DNA from: Thiomonas bhubaneswarensis
Lineage (GTDB): Bacteria > Pseudomonadota > Gammaproteobacteria > Burkholderiales > Burkholderiaceae_C
Direction: 5' to 3'
NCBI RefSeq assembly: GCF_001418255.1
Contig: NZ_LIPV01000002.1
Location: 305,308 to 369,307 of the forward strand
Length of the DNA: 64,000 bases
The position numbers and the translations under genes are program-made. Below the pieces are notes generated by a model. The model did no database searches, had not been told where the DNA came from, and saw nothing but the letters and a program-made list of their open reading frames with translations. Positions 36,584-45,735 of this stretch are shown in pieces (position 1 is the first letter of the stretch; every line of letters starts with the position of its first letter).

Positions 36584-37864
36584 TTAGGCGAATGCCCACC
36601 TGCCACTGAGCATGCTGACCCAGAGGCCGAGCCAGAAGAGCCCGATGAGAGCGACCTGCATCACTAGGTTCGACTGGCCGAAGGCGCGCTGCGCTCCGGC
36701 AAAACCAGCGGCGCTCTTGCTCACCGCGTTGGCCGAGACCGCGAGTCCGATGGCCGACAGGGCCTGCTCCGGCGTGAAGGCGCCGTTCACGGCCAACTGC
36801 GCGGCCGAGGCAGACGCCGCATGAGCATCGGCAAACCCTGCCATGCCCGTGGCCACGACCGCGCCCACGCCGCCGAACAAGCCGCGCGCGGCCTCGGCCA
36901 CCAGCAGCACGACGGCGAGAATGGCGGCGAAAACAATCGCCTGCAAGGGCTGGAAAGGACGCTGCGATGCGGGCAGCGGCTCCCCTGCGTCGGCCGGCGA
37001 CGCGCGGCGCAGCAGCAGTCCGACCCCAAGCAGGGAGCCAAAGCCGTACAGCCCCAAAGCAGGGAGCAGGCCGGGCAAAAGGTCGGGAGCAATCACCCCG
37101 ATCAACGCACCCAGTTCGATGGCGGTGGCCAGATTGGACAGAAACGCCGCCTGCAGACAGGAGCCGCGCAGCGAAGGTGTGGCGCGGGCACGCTGCGCCA
37201 TGCTGGCGATGGTGGCGGTGCTCGAGACAAAGCCGCCCGCCAGCCCTGAGAGCGCCAGGCCGCGTCGGGCGCCCAGCACCCTCACGCCGATGTGGCCCAG
37301 CGTCTGGATGCCCATGACCAGCACCGCGAGCAGCCACAGAGTGTGCAGATTCAGCCCGGCCAGCCAGGCGATGGGTTGGTCGGGCAACAGCGGCAGCACC
37401 ACCAGAGCCGCAGCGAAAAGCAACAGCCCCGACTCCATTTCCTGCTGGCTGAGCACAGTGCGCACTAGGCGATGCAGCAGCGCCTTGGCCGCCAGAATGC
37501 CCGCAGTCAAGACGGCCAGACCCGCCGCCAGACCCGCAGACTGCTGCGCCAGCGCGCCCAGCAGCACGGTAAGGATGAGGGCGAACTCGGTGGTCAGGCC
37601 GGGGTCTGCGCTGCGCGTCTGCAGATACCCCGCAAGAGTCAGCACGGCGAATGCCGCAAGCGTCAACGCCAAGGCCAGCGGCCCGACGGCCGCCGCAGCA
37701 GCCCCGGAAAGCGCCGCCAGCACGAAACTGCGCAACCCGGCGGGTGCATCCTGAGGCTGGCTGCGTTCGCGCTCGATGCCGATGAGCAGACCGGCGCCGA
37801 GCGCGGCCAGCCATGGAAGGGCTGACGACATCAACATGGCGCTGCCGACTGCATCCGAGGGCAA
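36584..37864 (-). CDS. MgtC/SapB and DUF4010 membrane protein
   Basis: A very hydrophobic protein of 426 residues with about 12 membrane segments. The N-terminal half shows the MgtC-like GLLIGIERER and TLAGYL patterns; the C-terminal half is the DUF4010 type (LSGLAGGFVSSTATIASMAQRA, SANAVSKSAAGFAGA). Function is unknown; a role in ion homeostasis is guessed from MgtC. An ATG at 37837 is an alternative start. Confidence 0.8.
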   Translation of the reverse strand: MPSDAVGSAMLMSSALPWLAALGAGLLIGIERERSQPQDAPAGLRSFVLAALSGAAAAAVGPLALALTLAAFAVLTLAGYLQTRSADPGLTTEFALILTVLLGALAQQSAGLAAGLAVLTAGILAAKALLHRLVRTVLSQQEMESGLLLFAAALVVLPLLPDQPIAWLAGLNLHTLWLLAVLVMGIQTLGHIGVRVLGARRGLALSGLAGGFVSSTATIASMAQRARATPSLRGSCLQAAFLSNLATAIELGALIGVIAPDLLPGLLPALGLYGFGSLLGVGLLLRRASPADAGEPLPASQRPFQPLQAIVFAAILAVVLLVAEAARGLFGGVGAVVATGMAGFADAHAASASAAQLAVNGAFTPEQALSAIGLAVSANAVSKSAAGFAGAQRAFGQSNLVMQVALIGLFWLGLWVSMLSGRWAFA

Positions 37865-37956
37865 TGAGTTTGGCGGTGCATGAACTTAGTGAGCTCTTAT
37901 TAAGGAGCGCGATCTGTCCTTGACTGCAGTTTCATTCTTGTTACCCCGGAAACCGA

Positions 37957-38538
37957 TCAAGGCTGCGTGCAATTTCCACCCGCGTCGTGAGCTTGCGTGC
38001 GGATTTGTCCCGATTTGGAAAGGACCAGATCGACACCCGGCGTTGCACTTGACGATGTGGCGCAGATTCGAATAGTTCCCGCCGCAAAAGCGCCACTGGG
38101 TTGCTCGGCATGTCCGATGGGATGGAACAGCACGGGCATCTTCAGGGGGCGATTGGCCAGAATGCGAACGGCCGCACCCGTTGAGGCGGTGCCATCCTGA
38201 ATCAGAAAGTCCTCGCTGTCACGTCTTCCGTTGCGATTGCGATCTGTAAAGATGAGCCATTCCGCACGATTCCAGTCAGCGTGACATCCCGATTCGACAC
38301 TTCCTGCGCAAATGGTCACGACCTGGTTCTTGGCGATGGCTGACTGCCTTGCCATCGCGAATGCGCCCATCAAGGCATTGCTGCTGACGACGATGCGGTG
38401 CAGCTCGATCAAATGAGAAAACGAAGGGGCCGCGATCGCTGCAAGCAACCCCGCGATCGACAAGACGATGAGCGTTTCAGCGACACTGAATCCGCTGTGT
38501 ACGCGCGCTACTCGGGAACTCCGGCAATCGCTCTGCAT
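37957..38538 (-). CDS. FimT/GspH-family minor pilin
   Basis: A protein of 193 residues with a type III (prepilin) leader: cleavage after Gly in HSG-FSVAE, with Glu at +5, then a hydrophobic helix LIVLSIAGLLAAIAAP. The C-terminal GspH/FimT globular part includes RQSAIAKNQVVTICAG and the ending GQIRTQAHDAGG. It is a second FimT-like gene at the distal end of the pilus cluster, separated from pilE by 100 AT-rich bases, so it may have its own promoter. Confidence 0.85.
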   Translation of the reverse strand: MQSDCRSSRVARVHSGFSVAETLIVLSIAGLLAAIAAPSFSHLIELHRIVVSSNALMGAFAMARQSAIAKNQVVTICAGSVESGCHADWNRAEWLIFTDRNRNGRRDSEDFLIQDGTASTGAAVRILANRPLKMPVLFHPIGHAEQPSGAFAAGTIRICATSSSATPGVDLVLSKSGQIRTQAHDAGGNCTQP

Positions 38539-38638
38539 CGTCGGTCTCCAAGAAGACGGAAGGTTCGGAGATTATGGCAGCGAGCTTCTCTCGAAAAATA
38601 TGAAATTCCAGGTTTCTTGATTGAAATCGAACTTTTTG
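38539..38638. promoter_or_regulatory. AT-rich gap between pilE and the distal fimT
   Basis: These 100 bases are much more AT-rich than the window average and include CATAAT on the minus strand near 38575, a possible -10 box for the distal fimT gene. A clear -35 box was not identified. Confidence 0.3.
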
Positions 38639-39106
38639 TTACCAGCAGGTGCTTACGGTGCCCGAGCCACTTTCTGTCTTCGTTCCTGTCTGGTCCAAGG
38701 AAACCGTTCCGCACTCTGTATCACGGCTTGCCTGCACGCCTCGAGGTTCCGCACGAACACGGTAGGTCGACTGCCCCAATGTGTTCGGCGCAAAACTGAA
38801 TCCGTAGTCCGAGCTCAGGTCGTAAGCGCAGGACAAGGTGGGCAAAGCGTGCGGCGTTCCGGCGGAGTCCTGGTCATAGCGCATGTTGGTCGAGTAGTAC
38901 CTCTCCATGTAATTGGCATATTCGCCCAGACAAGCCTCGGCCGCAACGCGCTTGGTCTTGGTGACATGGCTGATGTACGACGGGTAGGCCACGGCGGCGA
39001 TGATGGCAATAATGGCCACGACGATCAACAGCTCGATCAGCGTGAACCCGCGCGAAATCAGTCTGGGCGCCGAAATGAAGGCATGAGGGGTATGGCGATG
39101 CGGCAT
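38639..39106 (-). CDS. pilE: PilE-like minor pilin
   Basis: A prepilin of 155 residues with leader ending RLISRG and mature start FTLIELLIVVAIIAIIAAVAYPSY, the classic type IV pilin N-terminus. The C-terminal part has the paired Cys of a pilin disulfide loop (ECG near 130 and the final CW). It starts 13 bases after pilY1. The role is as a minor pilin in the PilY1-containing tip complex, by analogy with PilE of the fimU-pilVWXY1Y2E operon of Pseudomonas. Confidence 0.88.
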   Translation of the reverse strand: MPHRHTPHAFISAPRLISRGFTLIELLIVVAIIAIIAAVAYPSYISHVTKTKRVAAEACLGEYANYMERYYSTNMRYDQDSAGTPHALPTLSCAYDLSSDYGFSFAPNTLGQSTYRVRAEPRGVQASRDTECGTVSLDQTGTKTESGSGTVSTCW

Positions 39107-39119
39107 GTTGTCTTCGTCC

Positions 39120-42100
39120 TCACGGGTTGACGAGTTCGGCCCAGGATACACGCCCAGGATTGGAAACCTGCGGATTCACCTGGGTATTGAAAATGGTGCC
39201 GTTTTGGTTGGCCAGCAGGGTGGTGCTGATGAAACTGCTCATGCCCGTGAGCGCTGTGAGACCGATACCGGCAATCGGAATCGTCACGCCATTGACCGTG
39301 ACCTTGTCGGAATCATTGAATTTCCGATCACCATTGCGGTCGAAAAAGATGTTGGTCGGGTTGGTGCCAGTGAACGGATCGACAGCCATGATCCACCCGC
39401 GCCCGGATGGTGCACAGACATCGGCATTGTCGGGAATGAGGGTGCTGCCGACAAGCAGGTTCTGATAGGCCTGATTCGCCACGATCATGCGCTCGCCTTG
39501 CGGGGTTTTTGAAGGGGGCAACAGATTCATGTACCAGCCCTTCTTCTTCGAGATGTCACCAGCTGTGCCTACGCTGACCGTGCGTGACGGTAACGTGGCC
39601 GGCACGGGCGGCGTGGCGGTCGTGTCCGCCGCTGTGCCTGCCGTTTCCGACGTAATGCTTCTCTCGATCAGGTCGTTCTTGACAATCGGAAAGCTGGTTT
39701 GTGAGACATTCAACCCGTACCAGCTTTGCACATCTGTGTTTTTCAGGTCGGTCGAACTCAGGTAACGCCCGGTACCGAAGAACAGCCAGAGATCACCGGT
39801 ATCGGGGTTCTTGGCGGCGAACATGGGCGCTGTAATCGGCTGGGCTTTGTTGTTGTCGTCCTTCGCGGTGAACAGGAGGGTGCCGCTGCTGGTGGCATTG
39901 GCGAGGTCGAATGACCAGACGTTGCCCTGCAAATCGCCTGCGTACGCTTTGGTGCTGATGCCGTTGGCAAGGTTGTCGATCCAGACCACCGGCGTGGCCA
40001 GACCGTTGTCGGTTGCGGTGTTGGTCGTGTGGCGGGAGACAGTGCCGGTATTCAGGCTGATTTGCAGGAGTTCGGCGGTGCCGGTATCGCTGTTCATGCC
40101 GTTGCCCACCAGAACCGACCACTCGCCGTTAGCGGTTTGCGCGATGATGGGCTTGCCTACGGTCTGTCCAAGAGAACCATTTGAGACCTCGCCGAGAAAC
40201 TTCACGCTTGCAGGGTCGGTGATGTCGAGCGCGTAGATCGAGCGGGTAATGCCCCGCCCGGTGGAGCCGACCAAAACCGTGCGCCAAGCCGCTGGCGAAC
40301 CGGTGTAAACATCGGCCACGGTGATTTCACCGTCGTTGAAGTATTGGTGCGGATTGAGGCCGGAGCCGTAGTTTTTCTGCGCGAGCACGCTCGGATTGGT
40401 GGATGCGGCAAGCACCGCGCCGGGCATGAAGGCGAAGGTTTCGACGCCCGTGTTGGCATTGAAGCCATGCAACATGCCGTCGTTGGATGACACGTAGATC
40501 GTGGGTGTACGCGTGGCCTGGGTGGCGGCAAAGGTCTTGAAACTGTCAGAGCCAGTGAAGGTGGCGTTGGCGTAGGGGCCTGCATCAGGCTTGCCGACGT
40601 AGATCGGTTGCGAGTTGATGATGTCGCCCAGCGCCGTGGTGCGATCGCGCAGCGTGCCGCCATTGCGGATTTCTTTGGTGGCGTCGCCACGGAGGTAGTT
40701 CACCAAGTCGGTGGTCCAGCCGTATTTGCCGCTGACGTTGGTGCTGTCGAAAGTCACATAGCTGCCATTGACCACGGTGTAGATCTTGCGGTCAGCCGCG
40801 GCAGGCAAAACCGTGGCGGCATCCCATGCCTGTGTGGTTGCGGCACCCGTGGCCGGATCGATGTTGAAAGCCTTGAGCGAGCCGCTCCAGACGCCCTCCT
40901 TGTAGCTGGCCTGATACACCCGACTGCCACTGTTGAGCTGGGTGGAGTTGGTGGAAAGCGAGGCCGTGCTGCCGACATTTTCGCTGGCGATGGCGGAGAA
41001 AGCGGCCTCCAGACCGGCCTTCATGCTCTTGGCATCGCCCCCGGTGAAGAAGTTGTCAGGGCGTTTGTCGCCTGTGCTCAGCGTCTGGCCATTGGTCCAC
41101 CACGATGCTTCGGGAAGCGCCGTGGTGTTGGCGTAGGGGTCGTAGTTGGCGGGGACAGAGAACCCGCCGTACTTGGCGGCGAGCCAGTATTGGTTCTTGG
41201 CTTTGCCCTGCAGAACCTGGTTCTCCATGACGTCGACCCAATACGTCGAGACGGTCTGTTTGCCGGTGAGGTCTGGCCTCATGTCCAAGGTGTGGGCATC
41301 GTATGCCAGTCCTGCGATATAGGCGGAGTTGTGTCGGCCGCTGAACGAGGTACCCGTGGTGGCGGTCATGCCGTCGATGGTGATCCCTTCGAGCTGGGCG
41401 ATCTTTTCCGTCGCGGTTTTGACGTTGACGGTCGTGTCGGCGGTCACCTCGGCAGGTACGGCGGGCTCGGTGTCGGTATTCAGATTGCCCGGAAGGTTCT
41501 TGTCGTCCCAGGTGTTGACGTCGCCGATGCCGAGAATGAAGCTGCGTTGGCAGGAGTACTTCCACGGATCGGACCATGTGCGCGCCACGGGGAACCCATC
41601 GGTCATTTTGTAGGCCGTGCCGTCCGGATAGTTGCTGATGCTGTTGTAAGACTCGACGGGGCCCTGATTCTTGAGGTAGCGCAGCGCCGCGTAATACATC
41701 TCGCTGACTGGGTCATAGCTCTTGTCGTTCGCGGTGGTCATCTGACCGAATTTATTGATGTAGTTGATGACGCCGCTGTCCTGGATATCAGGCGATGTGG
41801 CGTACGCCGTGGTGGTGTCCGAAGCGGCGGTGGATTGCGGGTTGCGCACGAAGGTGCCATCGGTGGAGCTCCATTCAGCCTGGGCATTGGTGGCGGGCGT
41901 TGTGCCCGGCTCAAAGGTCTTGGGGCCGACAAATCCCTGTGGTGCGCGCAATGCCGCGCCGTCCTGAAGCTCTTTGGAGATGTTGAGATAGCCGAAGACG
42001 CTGTAGGTTAAGACGGAGGCGTACTTCTGGATCAGGCCTTCCGGTTTGGCATGGCTGCCATAAGCTACGCAGTTTTCCTCGAGCATGCCGCTTTTGCAGA

Positions 42101-42887
42101 CCTGCACGTCGATGTTGACCGAGTAGACCCAGCCCGACTGTATGCCTTTGGCAGGGTCGAATTCGATCGCGCCCTTGCTTTGCGCCGTGCCCGGATTGTC
42201 GAGCAGATAGCGCAGAGCGCGGTAGGTGTTGTCCTTATCTTTGACGGTGCTGCTGTTGGCCGAGATGAAGTACATCCGGTTGCCCAACCCGGCGAGTTTC
42301 GTCGAAAAATAGCTGAAGCTCGACGGCGTGTTGTTCGCTACCGTGGTTGCGCCGGAGATGTCGAGAGCGCCCGTACCTGTTTGCCCGGTGTGCCGCGCCT
42401 TCTCCAGAATGGTGAGGTCGGCCGTGTCCACCACCCGGTTGCCACCGGTCAGCGTGGAGCGAAAGACGTCGATGGTCTGGGTGGCGGCCCAATTCAGGTA
42501 GTTACCGCTCCAAGCCCTGGAACAGGTGCGATTGCTCGCGGCACTTGTCGGCTCGAAGTAGTTCTTGGTGCCACCGTTGACGCCTGTGAAGGTCGGCACC
42601 GTCGCTGCAGCGATGGTGTAGCCATAGCACTTGTTCGGGTCGAAATAGCCGTAATAGGTCTTGCCGGCATCGAAGCTGCCCACATTGGCCATGCTCATCA
42701 CGGTGGGCCATTCCACGGAGGGCGTGAGCACGAGGTTGCCGGGGACGTTGTTGCTCAGGGTCAGTGGCTGCTGGTCGATGGACACGGCCGCCTGCGCGAG
42801 TGGCGCGGCGCTCAGGCTGCACGCGGTACACAGCAGAACCAGCTTCTTCCAAAGCGGGGTGCGACGAGGCATTGTTTGCGGACGCAT
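39120..42887 (-). CDS. pilY1: Type IV pilus tip/adhesion protein PilY1
   Basis: A secreted protein of 1255 residues with a signal peptide (ending APLAQA). The N-terminal half is variable. The C-terminal half is the PilY1 beta-propeller (PTIYVSSNDGMLHGFNANTG, QPYFNDGEITVADVY-like segments, RWVLVGSTGRG-like strands). A calcium-binding loop of the DxNxDxxxxxxD type is visible at FDRNGDRKFNDSD near residue 1200. PilY1 sits at the pilus tip with minor pilins, needs calcium for pilus extension and mediates surface attachment. The start could also be the ATG at 42872. Confidence 0.93.
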   Translation of the reverse strand: MRPQTMPRRTPLWKKLVLLCTACSLSAAPLAQAAVSIDQQPLTLSNNVPGNLVLTPSVEWPTVMSMANVGSFDAGKTYYGYFDPNKCYGYTIAAATVPTFTGVNGGTKNYFEPTSAASNRTCSRAWSGNYLNWAATQTIDVFRSTLTGGNRVVDTADLTILEKARHTGQTGTGALDISGATTVANNTPSSFSYFSTKLAGLGNRMYFISANSSTVKDKDNTYRALRYLLDNPGTAQSKGAIEFDPAKGIQSGWVYSVNIDVQVCKSGMLEENCVAYGSHAKPEGLIQKYASVLTYSVFGYLNISKELQDGAALRAPQGFVGPKTFEPGTTPATNAQAEWSSTDGTFVRNPQSTAASDTTTAYATSPDIQDSGVINYINKFGQMTTANDKSYDPVSEMYYAALRYLKNQGPVESYNSISNYPDGTAYKMTDGFPVARTWSDPWKYSCQRSFILGIGDVNTWDDKNLPGNLNTDTEPAVPAEVTADTTVNVKTATEKIAQLEGITIDGMTATTGTSFSGRHNSAYIAGLAYDAHTLDMRPDLTGKQTVSTYWVDVMENQVLQGKAKNQYWLAAKYGGFSVPANYDPYANTTALPEASWWTNGQTLSTGDKRPDNFFTGGDAKSMKAGLEAAFSAIASENVGSTASLSTNSTQLNSGSRVYQASYKEGVWSGSLKAFNIDPATGAATTQAWDAATVLPAAADRKIYTVVNGSYVTFDSTNVSGKYGWTTDLVNYLRGDATKEIRNGGTLRDRTTALGDIINSQPIYVGKPDAGPYANATFTGSDSFKTFAATQATRTPTIYVSSNDGMLHGFNANTGVETFAFMPGAVLAASTNPSVLAQKNYGSGLNPHQYFNDGEITVADVYTGSPAAWRTVLVGSTGRGITRSIYALDITDPASVKFLGEVSNGSLGQTVGKPIIAQTANGEWSVLVGNGMNSDTGTAELLQISLNTGTVSRHTTNTATDNGLATPVVWIDNLANGISTKAYAGDLQGNVWSFDLANATSSGTLLFTAKDDNNKAQPITAPMFAAKNPDTGDLWLFFGTGRYLSSTDLKNTDVQSWYGLNVSQTSFPIVKNDLIERSITSETAGTAADTTATPPVPATLPSRTVSVGTAGDISKKKGWYMNLLPPSKTPQGERMIVANQAYQNLLVGSTLIPDNADVCAPSGRGWIMAVDPFTGTNPTNIFFDRNGDRKFNDSDKVTVNGVTIPIAGIGLTALTGMSSFISTTLLANQNGTIFNTQVNPQVSNPGRVSWAELVNP

Positions 42888-42938
42888 GACGGTGTCCCTT
42901 TGGGTGTGAAGTCTTGTGAGAATGGGTGAGGGTGGTGG

Positions 42939-43526
42939 TTATTGGCGCACCCAGGCCTGCAGCGTGACCGTGGCGCGATCAGGCGCCGTGGCCGGGTCGG
43001 CGCTGCGCGCGGTGATGCGATAGAAGTGCGCCGTTGGCACGACCGGAGCTGCACCGTATTGCGCGCTGTTGGCCGTCTGCTGCGGGCCCAGGGCGGTGCG
43101 GCGGTCGTTCCAGAAGCCCATGTCCTCGATCACGTACTGCGGCTGGCCCGCAGCATTGCTTCCTGCTGTGTATTGATTGGCTGCGGTTCCCGTTGGCACA
43201 GTTTGCCAGGCGGCGGCCGCATCTGCCTGTGCCGAGGGGTTGTTGTCGCACTGCGTCGTGGCGACCGTGCAGTCGCGCCAGATGGTGGCCGTATTGGCTT
43301 GCAGCAGGCCCTGGGCAACGCGCAAGGCGGCTTCGCTGTTCTGCAGGGCGATCTGGCGATCCTGCAGATTGCTCGCCATTTTTTCTTGCATGGTCGTGCT
43401 GCGGATGGCCGCCAGACCGATCACGGTGACGATGACCAGAAGAATCAACGCGACGATGAGCGCGACCCCGCGCTGGGCGCGCTCGGTTTCGCGGCGGGAT
43501 GACGAGGACACAGGCTTGGCAGACAT
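42939..43526 (-). CDS. pilX: Minor pilin PilX
   Basis: A protein of 195 residues. RAQRG-VALIVALILLVIVTVIGLAAIRSTTMQEKMASNLQDR is the PilX N-terminus, where the leader is cut after Gly. It lacks Glu at +5, as is common in this family (GspK-like). It lies between pilW and pilY1 with only short gaps. Confidence 0.9.
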   Translation of the reverse strand: MSAKPVSSSSRRETERAQRGVALIVALILLVIVTVIGLAAIRSTTMQEKMASNLQDRQIALQNSEAALRVAQGLLQANTATIWRDCTVATTQCDNNPSAQADAAAAWQTVPTGTAANQYTAGSNAAGQPQYVIEDMGFWNDRRTALGPQQTANSAQYGAAPVVPTAHFYRITARSADPATAPDRATVTLQAWVRQ

Positions 43527-43529
43527 TGT

Positions 43530-44585
43530 TCAGCTCACTCGGTTGCGCAAGGCGATGACGGTGGTGACGGTGCGGGTGAGGGGCGTCGCATTGGCGCCTG
43601 CCACGGACTGCCGGGTAGCGCTTTGCAGGGTGAGGGCGATCTGCATGGCATCGACGGCGTTCCAGTCGGCGACTGTTGAGGCATCGCCATAAGATGCCTC
43701 ACCGTTTTCGTGGTAGAGGATCTGCATGTCGGTGACATTACGGACGATTTCCTGCGAGGTCTCCGACAGGCTGCCGCCACTATTGGTCAGCGTTCGCCGG
43801 TAGAGAGAGCGCCCGCCCAAGGGGTTGACGCCGACATACCAGTCCGCCGCGTTCAAACGCGACACCATGGCGTTGGCGCGGTAGGTGTAGGGGTCGGCGG
43901 AACACGCCGTGGTACCCGGAGGTGCGGGCGGTACGGTCGGAAATCCGAGGTTGGCGGTACAGTTCCCTGGGTTGGAACCGCTGGTCACCCAGCTCAGCGA
44001 CGTGGTGCCTGACCCGCTGCCCAGTTGAACAAGTGCGGCGTGATCGGGGTCGCAGATGACCAAGGCATCGCCGTTCGCCCAATTGCTGGCCGCGGACCAG
44101 AGGGTGAGGCTGGACGTGGTGGCACTCTTCACACTCAAGCCGCCCTCTTCAATGCCGATCAGTTGGACGGAGTCGGTGGTGGCATCCCGATTGGCAGTGG
44201 CCGTGCCTTCGGTGACTGCGGGGTCGTCCGCGTTGGCCTCATAGCCATGAACCGCATTGCCCCAATCGGCCCACCAGTCGTTTCCGCCATTGCCGGTGCC
44301 GTTCTTCAGGACATTGGCCATGCTCGATCCGTTGCCGCAGCCTGTCAGCCCGGCTTGACGGGCATCGCGAGTCAGAAGTTCGAAGGCGATGCGCGATGCA
44401 TCCTGTACTTCGCCGACCGCCATATTCGTTTTGAACGAGCCTCGGCTGGCCAGAAAGACACTGATCGCCACACCGGTGACGACCAGACCGAGCAACAAGG
44501 CCACCATGAGTTCGACAAGCGTCATGCCGCGCTGGCGGGCAGGTGCGACTGACGGTTTTTGCATTGAGAATAGGCTGGCGCTCAT
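43530..44585 (-). CDS. pilW: Minor pilin PilW
   Basis: A protein of 351 residues with prepilin leader ending RQRG and mature start MTLVELMVALLLGLVVTGVAISVF. The large globular part contains EVQDASRIAFELLTRDARQAGLTGCG, typical of PilW. Its ATG overlaps the pilV stop by four bases (ATGA), which fixes the start. Confidence 0.92.
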   Translation of the reverse strand: MSASLFSMQKPSVAPARQRGMTLVELMVALLLGLVVTGVAISVFLASRGSFKTNMAVGEVQDASRIAFELLTRDARQAGLTGCGNGSSMANVLKNGTGNGGNDWWADWGNAVHGYEANADDPAVTEGTATANRDATTDSVQLIGIEEGGLSVKSATTSSLTLWSAASNWANGDALVICDPDHAALVQLGSGSGTTSLSWVTSGSNPGNCTANLGFPTVPPAPPGTTACSADPYTYRANAMVSRLNAADWYVGVNPLGGRSLYRRTLTNSGGSLSETSQEIVRNVTDMQILYHENGEASYGDASTVADWNAVDAMQIALTLQSATRQSVAGANATPLTRTVTTVIALRNRVS

Positions 44586-45109
44586 AGCATGGCCTTGGTC
44601 ACATAGGTCTGGGTGCTGGAGCCAGCCGTGGCACGACTGTCGTCGAAAGTGATGGTCACCGTGCAGTCGCCTTGACTGGTACAGTCGATTTGTCCGCTGG
44701 CGCCGTTGCCGAGGGCGGCCAATCCGTCAGGGGTCGTCCCGCCCGACCCCAGGCACCAGGCCTGGATTTCAGTTTTTGGTCGGCCACTGACCGAGCCTGA
44801 GAGCGAACAGTCTGGGGAGCCGTTCGAACTGCTGAACGAGGCCGTGGAGTCGTAATCACCGTTCAGCGCCGCATCGCGGTTGGCGCGCATGGCGTCGAGG
44901 ATGCCGTAACTGACCACGGTGGTCTGCGTATGGGCCATGGCGCTGTTGTTATTGGTCATCGATCGCACCAGCAAGGTGGACATGCCGATGAAGCCGATGG
45001 AGAGCACGAGCACCGCTATCAGGATTTCCAGCAGCCCCGCGCCGTACTGTCGTTTGGCGCCGTGGCTGTGCAAACCGGGCTTATCGTTGGCAGGGGTTAG
45101 GTTGCGCAT
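44582..45109 (-). CDS. pilV: Minor pilin PilV
   Basis: A protein of 175 residues with a prepilin leader ending QYG and mature AGLLEILIAVLVLSIGFIGMSTLL (Glu at +5). The ATG at 45109 is preferred over 45136; both overlap the end of fimU, which indicates coupled translation. It has several Cys in the C-terminal region (DCSLSG, DCTSQGDCTV), probably disulfide-bonded after export. Confidence 0.88.
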   Translation of the reverse strand: MRNLTPANDKPGLHSHGAKRQYGAGLLEILIAVLVLSIGFIGMSTLLVRSMTNNNSAMAHTQTTVVSYGILDAMRANRDAALNGDYDSTASFSSSNGSPDCSLSGSVSGRPKTEIQAWCLGSGGTTPDGLAALGNGASGQIDCTSQGDCTVTITFDDSRATAGSSTQTYVTKAML

Positions 45110-45632
45110 TGGGGCACTTTCCGGTTCCAGTGTCATTCACTGAGCAGACGACCGGCGTAATTCCGGTCACCAGATAGACGCATCGATGTTGATTGCTGGG
45201 CAGGTCAGCGGCGTATAGATCCATGACCAGCCCGGAATACCCGGCGCTCGCCGAGGCTAGACGGAGAAAGCCGCTCGGCGTGGCCACGAGAGCTTCGCCA
45301 GTGACCTTTTGAACGCCGGGCGGTATGGTCGGTGCGGCGGCAAACGTCGCGCTGTTGTCGGCATTTTCGATGGCCGCATCGCTGTTGAAGTTGACCTCTT
45401 GATTGCGTTTGACCGCCTCCGAGCGGGCCAAGGTCAGTGCGTTGGCGACCGCGTTTGCGCTGGTGTCCAGACGGCTGCTGAGCATCATGTTCTGAAAGCT
45501 GGGTACGGCTACGACCAACAGAATGGCTGCCACGGTCATGGTGACAAGCAGCTCGATCAGTGTGAAGCCGGCGGTTCTATGGTTCACAGGAGTTTCCAAA
45601 CTGAAACGATGTGACCAAAGTTTTCCACTCAT
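45081..45632 (-). CDS. fimU: FimU/FimT-family minor pilin
   Basis: A protein of 183 residues. The leader ends HRTAG before FTLIELLVTMTVAAILLVVAVPSF, followed by a GspH fold (ALTLARSEAVKRNQEVNF). It is the first gene of fimU-pilV-pilW-pilX-pilY1-pilE. Minor pilins prime assembly of type IV pili in the inner membrane. Confidence 0.88.
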   Translation of the reverse strand: MSGKLWSHRFSLETPVNHRTAGFTLIELLVTMTVAAILLVVAVPSFQNMMLSSRLDTSANAVANALTLARSEAVKRNQEVNFNSDAAIENADNSATFAAAPTIPPGVQKVTGEALVATPSGFLRLASASAGYSGLVMDLYAADLPSNQHRCVYLVTGITPVVCSVNDTGTGKCPNAQPNPCQR

Positions 45633-45735
45633 CGCGCAGCTTCGCGCGCCGTTTCCGACGAACGGTCATTTCTGACCGACGAATGGTTGCGATTTGTTGC
45701 GAATGTGGCGATTTGTACCGAGGCTGGTGCTCGGC

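Noticed and set aside
34951..36609. Open frame of 552 codons on the plus strand opposite lysS
   Set aside because: Typical antisense shadow of a high-GC gene; lysS motifs on the other strand are complete.
40608..42011. Open frame of 467 codons opposite pilY1
   Set aside because: Antisense shadow; pilY1 has a signal peptide, propeller and calcium loop in the other frame.
37957..45632. Pilus cluster as a recently acquired island because of its lower GC
   Set aside because: The gene set and order are standard for the order, there are no mobile genes or tRNA at the borders, and pilins and PilY1 often have lower GC because of their amino acid content.
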